This document shows positions 3,394-6,117 of a stretch of DNA of 6,117 nucleotides, in pieces (the stretch's first letter is position 1; every line of letters starts with the position of its first letter). This DNA comes from an uncultured Faecalibacterium sp. Its GTDB lineage: Bacteria > Bacillota > Clostridia > Oscillospirales > Ruminococcaceae. The stretch is taken from positions 1 through 6,117 of the forward strand of contig CAKSZM010000090.1 in assembly GCA_934525735.1 (NCBI GenBank), in the 5' to 3' direction. The notes under the pieces were generated by a model. The model saw only the letters and a program-made list of their open reading frames with translations, had not been told where the DNA came from and ran no database searches. The translations under genes were made by a program, and so were the position numbers.

Positions 3394-5976
3394 TTATTCC
3401 TTCTCCTCGGGGTCTGCCTCCGGGGCTTCGGTGGCGGCTGCGGCGTCGGCAGCTTCCATTTCGGCCAGCTGCTCGGCGGTGGGCTCGGCCTCGGCTTCGG
3501 AAGCGTCGATCTGCTCGGTCTGCGCTTCGTCGTCGTGGTCGGTGCGTGCCAGCACCATCACCTTGTCGTTCTCGCCCAGACGCATCACCCGCACGCCGGA
3601 GCCGTAGCGGCTCTGCAGCGGGATCTCGTTGGCGTGCAGACGGATGATGATGCCCTCCTGACTGCTCAGCAGCACATCATCCACGTCGTCCACGATCTTG
3701 ACCGCAGCCACCTTATCCTTGGCGGCATCGTAGTTGCGGATGCCCTTGCCGCCGCGGGCGGTGATGCGGTAGGTGTCGATGTCCGACCGGCGGCCCTTGC
3801 CGTTCTCGGTGACGGTGAGCACCGTGCCGCCCTCGCGGCAGATGCACACACCCACAACTTCATCGCCCTCGGCCAGACGGATGGCGCGCACGCCGTGGCC
3901 GCTGCGGCCCATGGGACGTGCATCGGCCTCGTTGAAGCGGATGGCCTGACCGTTGCGGGTGGCAACGATGAGCATATCGTGGCCGGAGGTCAGGCGGGTC
4001 CATGCCAGCGCATCGCCCTCGTTCAGGGCAATGCCGATCAGGCCGCTCTTGCGGATGTTGGCGTACTGCTCCAGCGGGGTGCGCTTGATCAGACCCTGCT
4101 TCGTCACCATGGTCACAAAGCCGCCCTCGGTGTCGGCGTCCTTCGACTGGCAGATCATGTTGGTGACCTTTTCGCCCTCAGCCAGCTGCAGCAGGTTGAC
4201 GATGTTGGTGCCCTTGCTGGTGCGGCTGCCCTCGGCGATGGTGTAGCCCTTGATGCGGAACAGACGGCCCTTATCGGTGACGAACAGCACATAGTCGTGG
4301 GTGGAACCGACGAACATTTCCTGCACGATGTCCTCTTCCTTGCGGGTCATGCCGGAGATGCCGCGGCCGCCGCGGCGCTGTGCCTGATAGGTGGCCTTGA
4401 GCTGGCGCTTGATATAACCGGCCTCGGTCAGGGTGTAGACACACTGTTCCTCGGCGATCAGGTCTTCGATATCCACTTCGCCGGTGACGGACTGGATCTC
4501 GGTGCGGCGCTCGTCGCCGAAGCGCTTCTTCATATCCAGCAGCTCTTCCTTGACGATGGCCAGCACGCGGGCATCATCGGCCAGAATGGCCTCCCAGTTC
4601 TCGATCTTGGCGTGCAGACCGGACAGTTCTTCCTCGATCTTGAGGATCTCCAGACCGGCCAGACGGCCCAGCTGCAGTTTGACGATGGCGTCGGCCTGCG
4701 GGTCATCGAAGCCGAACTGCTCCATGATGGCAGCCTTTGCTTCCGCCATACCGCCCTTGCAGGCACGGATGGTGGCGATCAGCTCATCCACGATGTCAGT
4801 GGCCTTCTTCAGGCCTTCCAGAATGTGGGCGCGCTCCTTGGCCTTCTTCAGGTCATACTGGGTGCGGCGGCGCACCACTTCGTCCTGGAACTCAACGTAC
4901 TTCTGCAGCATCTGCTTCAGGGTGAGTACCTTGGGCACCTTGTGATCAATGGCCAGCATGATGACACCCACGGTGTCCTGCAGCTGAGTGTACTGGTACA
5001 GCTGGTTCAGGATGACCTGTGCATTGGCATCCTTGCGCACATCCACCACGATGCGCATGCCCTTGCGGTTGGTCTCATCGTTCAGGCCGGTGATGCCCTC
5101 GATGCGCTTTTCCTTGACCAGATCCGCCATGTTCTCGATCAGGCGGGCCTTGTTGACCATATAGGGGATTTCCGTAATGACGATCTGGGTGCGGCCGTTC
5201 TTGGTCTCCTCGATGGTGGCGCGGCCGCGCAGGGTGATCTTGCCGCGGCCGGTGGCATAGGCGGCGCGGATGCCGCTGCGGCCCATGATGATGCCGGCGG
5301 TGGGGAAGTCCGGTCCCTTGATGTATTCCATCAGGCCGGGCAGGTCGATATCCGGGTTGTCGATATAGGCCACACAGCCGTCGATGACCTCGCTCAGGTT
5401 GTGGGGCGGGATGTTGGTGGCCATGCCGACTGCGATGCCCTGGCTGCCGTTGACCAAGAGGTTCGGGAAGCGGCAGGGCAGCACGCTGGGTTCCTTTTTG
5501 GTCTCATCGAAGTTGGGGTCCCAGTCGATGGTGTCCTTCTCGATATCGGTCAGCATTTCCACCGCCATGCGGCTCATACGGGCCTCGGTGTAACGGTAGG
5601 CAGCCGGGGGGTCGCCGTCCACAGAACCAAAGTTGCCCTGACCATCCACCAGCGGATAGCGCAGGGAGAAATCCTGTGCCAGACGGACCATGGCGTCGTA
5701 AACGGATGCGTCGCCGTGGGGGTGGTAAGAACCCAGCACCGCACCGACGGTGTCGGCAGACTTGCGGTAGGGATGGCTGGGGTCGTTGCCGCGCTCATGC
5801 ATGGTGTACAGAATACGGCGGTGGACGGGCTTCAGGCCGTCGCGCACATCGGGCAGGGCGCGGGACACGATGACCGACATGGAGTAGTCCAGAAATGCGG
5901 TCTCGATCTCCTTTTTCACATCGCGGATGATCTTTTTGGTTCCGCTGCCCGGTATCATCACATAATCTTCTTCCAT
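3394..5976 (-). CDS. gyrA: DNA gyrase subunit A
   Basis: Breaks and rejoins DNA in the A2B2 gyrase that introduces negative supercoils using ATP. The 860 residues are full length. The N-terminal breakage-reunion domain (~10-500) carries the quinolone region around [13 protein letters not shown] (82-94) and the catalytic Tyr129 after Arg128 in YRYTEARMS. The C-terminal DNA-wrapping beta-pinwheel (~505-812) contains the GyrA box QRRGGRG (533-539), which separates GyrA from ParC, plus repeated blade motifs such as ARGGKGIRN (740-748) and RYGSGVRVM (790-798). Residues ~812-860 form an Ala/Glu/Asp-rich acidic tail. The ATG at 5976 is the start: GGAGGA (5986-5981) lies four bases before it. An in-frame TTG at 5988 would place the ribosome binding site inside the gene and is rejected. 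Ala90 occupies E. coli position Ser83, and Asp94 is kept. It follows gyrB after 12 nt, so the two are cotranscribed. Confidence 0.98.
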   Translation of the reverse strand: MEEDYVMIPGSGTKKIIRDVKKEIETAFLDYSMSVIVSRALPDVRDGLKPVHRRILYTMHERGNDPSHPYRKSADTVGAVLGSYHPHGDASVYDAMVRLAQDFSLRYPLVDGQGNFGSVDGDPPAAYRYTEARMSRMAVEMLTDIEKDTIDWDPNFDETKKEPSVLPCRFPNLLVNGSQGIAVGMATNIPPHNLSEVIDGCVAYIDNPDIDLPGLMEYIKGPDFPTAGIIMGRSGIRAAYATGRGKITLRGRATIEETKNGRTQIVITEIPYMVNKARLIENMADLVKEKRIEGITGLNDETNRKGMRIVVDVRKDANAQVILNQLYQYTQLQDTVGVIMLAIDHKVPKVLTLKQMLQKYVEFQDEVVRRRTQYDLKKAKERAHILEGLKKATDIVDELIATIRACKGGMAEAKAAIMEQFGFDDPQADAIVKLQLGRLAGLEILKIEEELSGLHAKIENWEAILADDARVLAIVKEELLDMKKRFGDERRTEIQSVTGEVDIEDLIAEEQCVYTLTEAGYIKRQLKATYQAQRRGGRGISGMTRKEEDIVQEMFVGSTHDYVLFVTDKGRLFRIKGYTIAEGSRTSKGTNIVNLLQLAEGEKVTNMICQSKDADTEGGFVTMVTKQGLIKRTPLEQYANIRKSGLIGIALNEGDALAWTRLTSGHDMLIVATRNGQAIRFNEADARPMGRSGHGVRAIRLAEGDEVVGVCICREGGTVLTVTENGKGRRSDIDTYRITARGGKGIRNYDAAKDKVAAVKIVDDVDDVLLSSQEGIIIRLHANEIPLQSRYGSGVRVMRLGENDKVMVLARTDHDDEAQTEQIDASEAEAEPTAEQLAEMEAADAAAATEAPEADPEEKE

Positions 5977-5980
5977 TGTT

Positions 5981-5986
5981 TCCTCC
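5981..5986 (-). promoter_or_regulatory. Ribosome binding site deciding the gyrA start
   Basis: GGAGGA lies in the 12-nt gap after the gyrB stop and four bases before ATG 5976. It settles the start there rather than at TTG 5988. Confidence 0.88.
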
Positions 5987-5988
5987 AA

Positions 5989-6117
5989 TTACACGTCCAG
6001 CTTTGCGTACTGGGCGTTGGTCTCGATAAAGCGGCGGCGCGGCTCCACCTGATCGCCCATCAGGATGGTAAAGGCTTCGTCGGCCTTTTCGGCATCGTCA
6101 ATGGTGATCTGCACGAT
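5989..6117 (-). CDS. gyrB: DNA gyrase subunit B, C-terminal end (cut by window edge)
   Basis: Only the last 42 codons and the TAA stop (5991-5989) are visible. GyrB is the ATPase subunit of gyrase. The visible residues contain the family's closing pattern [18 protein letters not shown], matching the usual 'LMGD.VEPRR.FIE.NA' end of the Toprim/C-terminal region, and finish with KLDV. ParE ends similarly, but direct linkage to a GyrA that has a GyrA box favours gyrB. Its start, promoter and upstream genes lie outside the window. Confidence 0.93.
   Translation of the reverse strand: MVQITIDDAEKADEAFTILMGDQVEPRRRFIETNAQYAKLDV

Noticed and set aside
3394..5976. ParC (topoisomerase IV subunit A) instead of GyrA
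   Set aside because: A GyrA box QRRGGRG, a complete pinwheel domain and linkage to an upstream gyrB-type C-terminus identify GyrA.
5976..5988. TTG start four codons upstream for gyrA
   Set aside because: Those codons (TTG GAG GAA ACA) contain the GGAGGA ribosome binding site for the ATG at 5976.

Overview
The window is GC-rich bacterial chromosome with four complete genes, a fifth cut by the right edge, short intergenic regions, and several readable regulatory elements. Strong AGGAGG-type ribosome binding sites, a yybP-ykoY leader in front of mntP and a gyrB-gyrA pair suggest a Gram-positive anaerobe of class Clostridia. A Faecalibacterium-like Oscillospiraceae member would fit the base composition, but that is inference and not read from a marker gene. 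I see no mobile element, CRISPR array, tRNA or rRNA.

Left part (1-2342). A leftward promoter near 64-92 fires towards the left edge, where the first ~57 transcribed bases fold into hairpins but show no ribosome binding site; this may be the 5' end of a structured RNA. Rightwards, a TTGACA/TAAACT promoter precedes a tight three-gene run: an ADP-ribose-pyrophosphatase-like Nudix hydrolase (337-891), an RluA-family RNA pseudouridine synthase (888-1589, starting at a GTG that overlaps the previous stop) and a GntR/FadR-type FCD-domain regulator (1595-2278). These look like one operon. Directly behind the regulator lies a 16-bp near-palindrome that resembles a ParB-binding parS site, followed by a perfect 16-bp-stem terminator serving both convergent transcription units.

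Middle part (2343-3206, minus strand). mntP encodes a six-helix Mn2+ exporter. Its ~240-nt leader carries a manganese riboswitch aptamer (yybP-ykoY class) whose conserved elements can be followed base by base, then a competing hairpin that would take one strand of helix P1, then a GC-rich hairpin with a U-rich tail that may be a terminator. Promoter, sensor, possible switch hairpins and exporter make a self-contained manganese-relief unit.

Right part (3207-6117, minus strand). gyrA is complete (860 residues) and follows the C-terminus of gyrB after 12 nt. GyrA has the catalytic Tyr, the GyrA box, an Ala at the quinolone-determining Ser83 position, and a strongly acidic C-terminal tail. A perfect 16-bp hairpin follows the gyrA stop. 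gyrBA together with a parS-like site would fit an origin-proximal location (inference).

I found no wholly undescribed system. The most informative items are the mntP riboswitch leader, the parS-like site, the Ala90 variant in GyrA and the possible structured RNA at the left edge.
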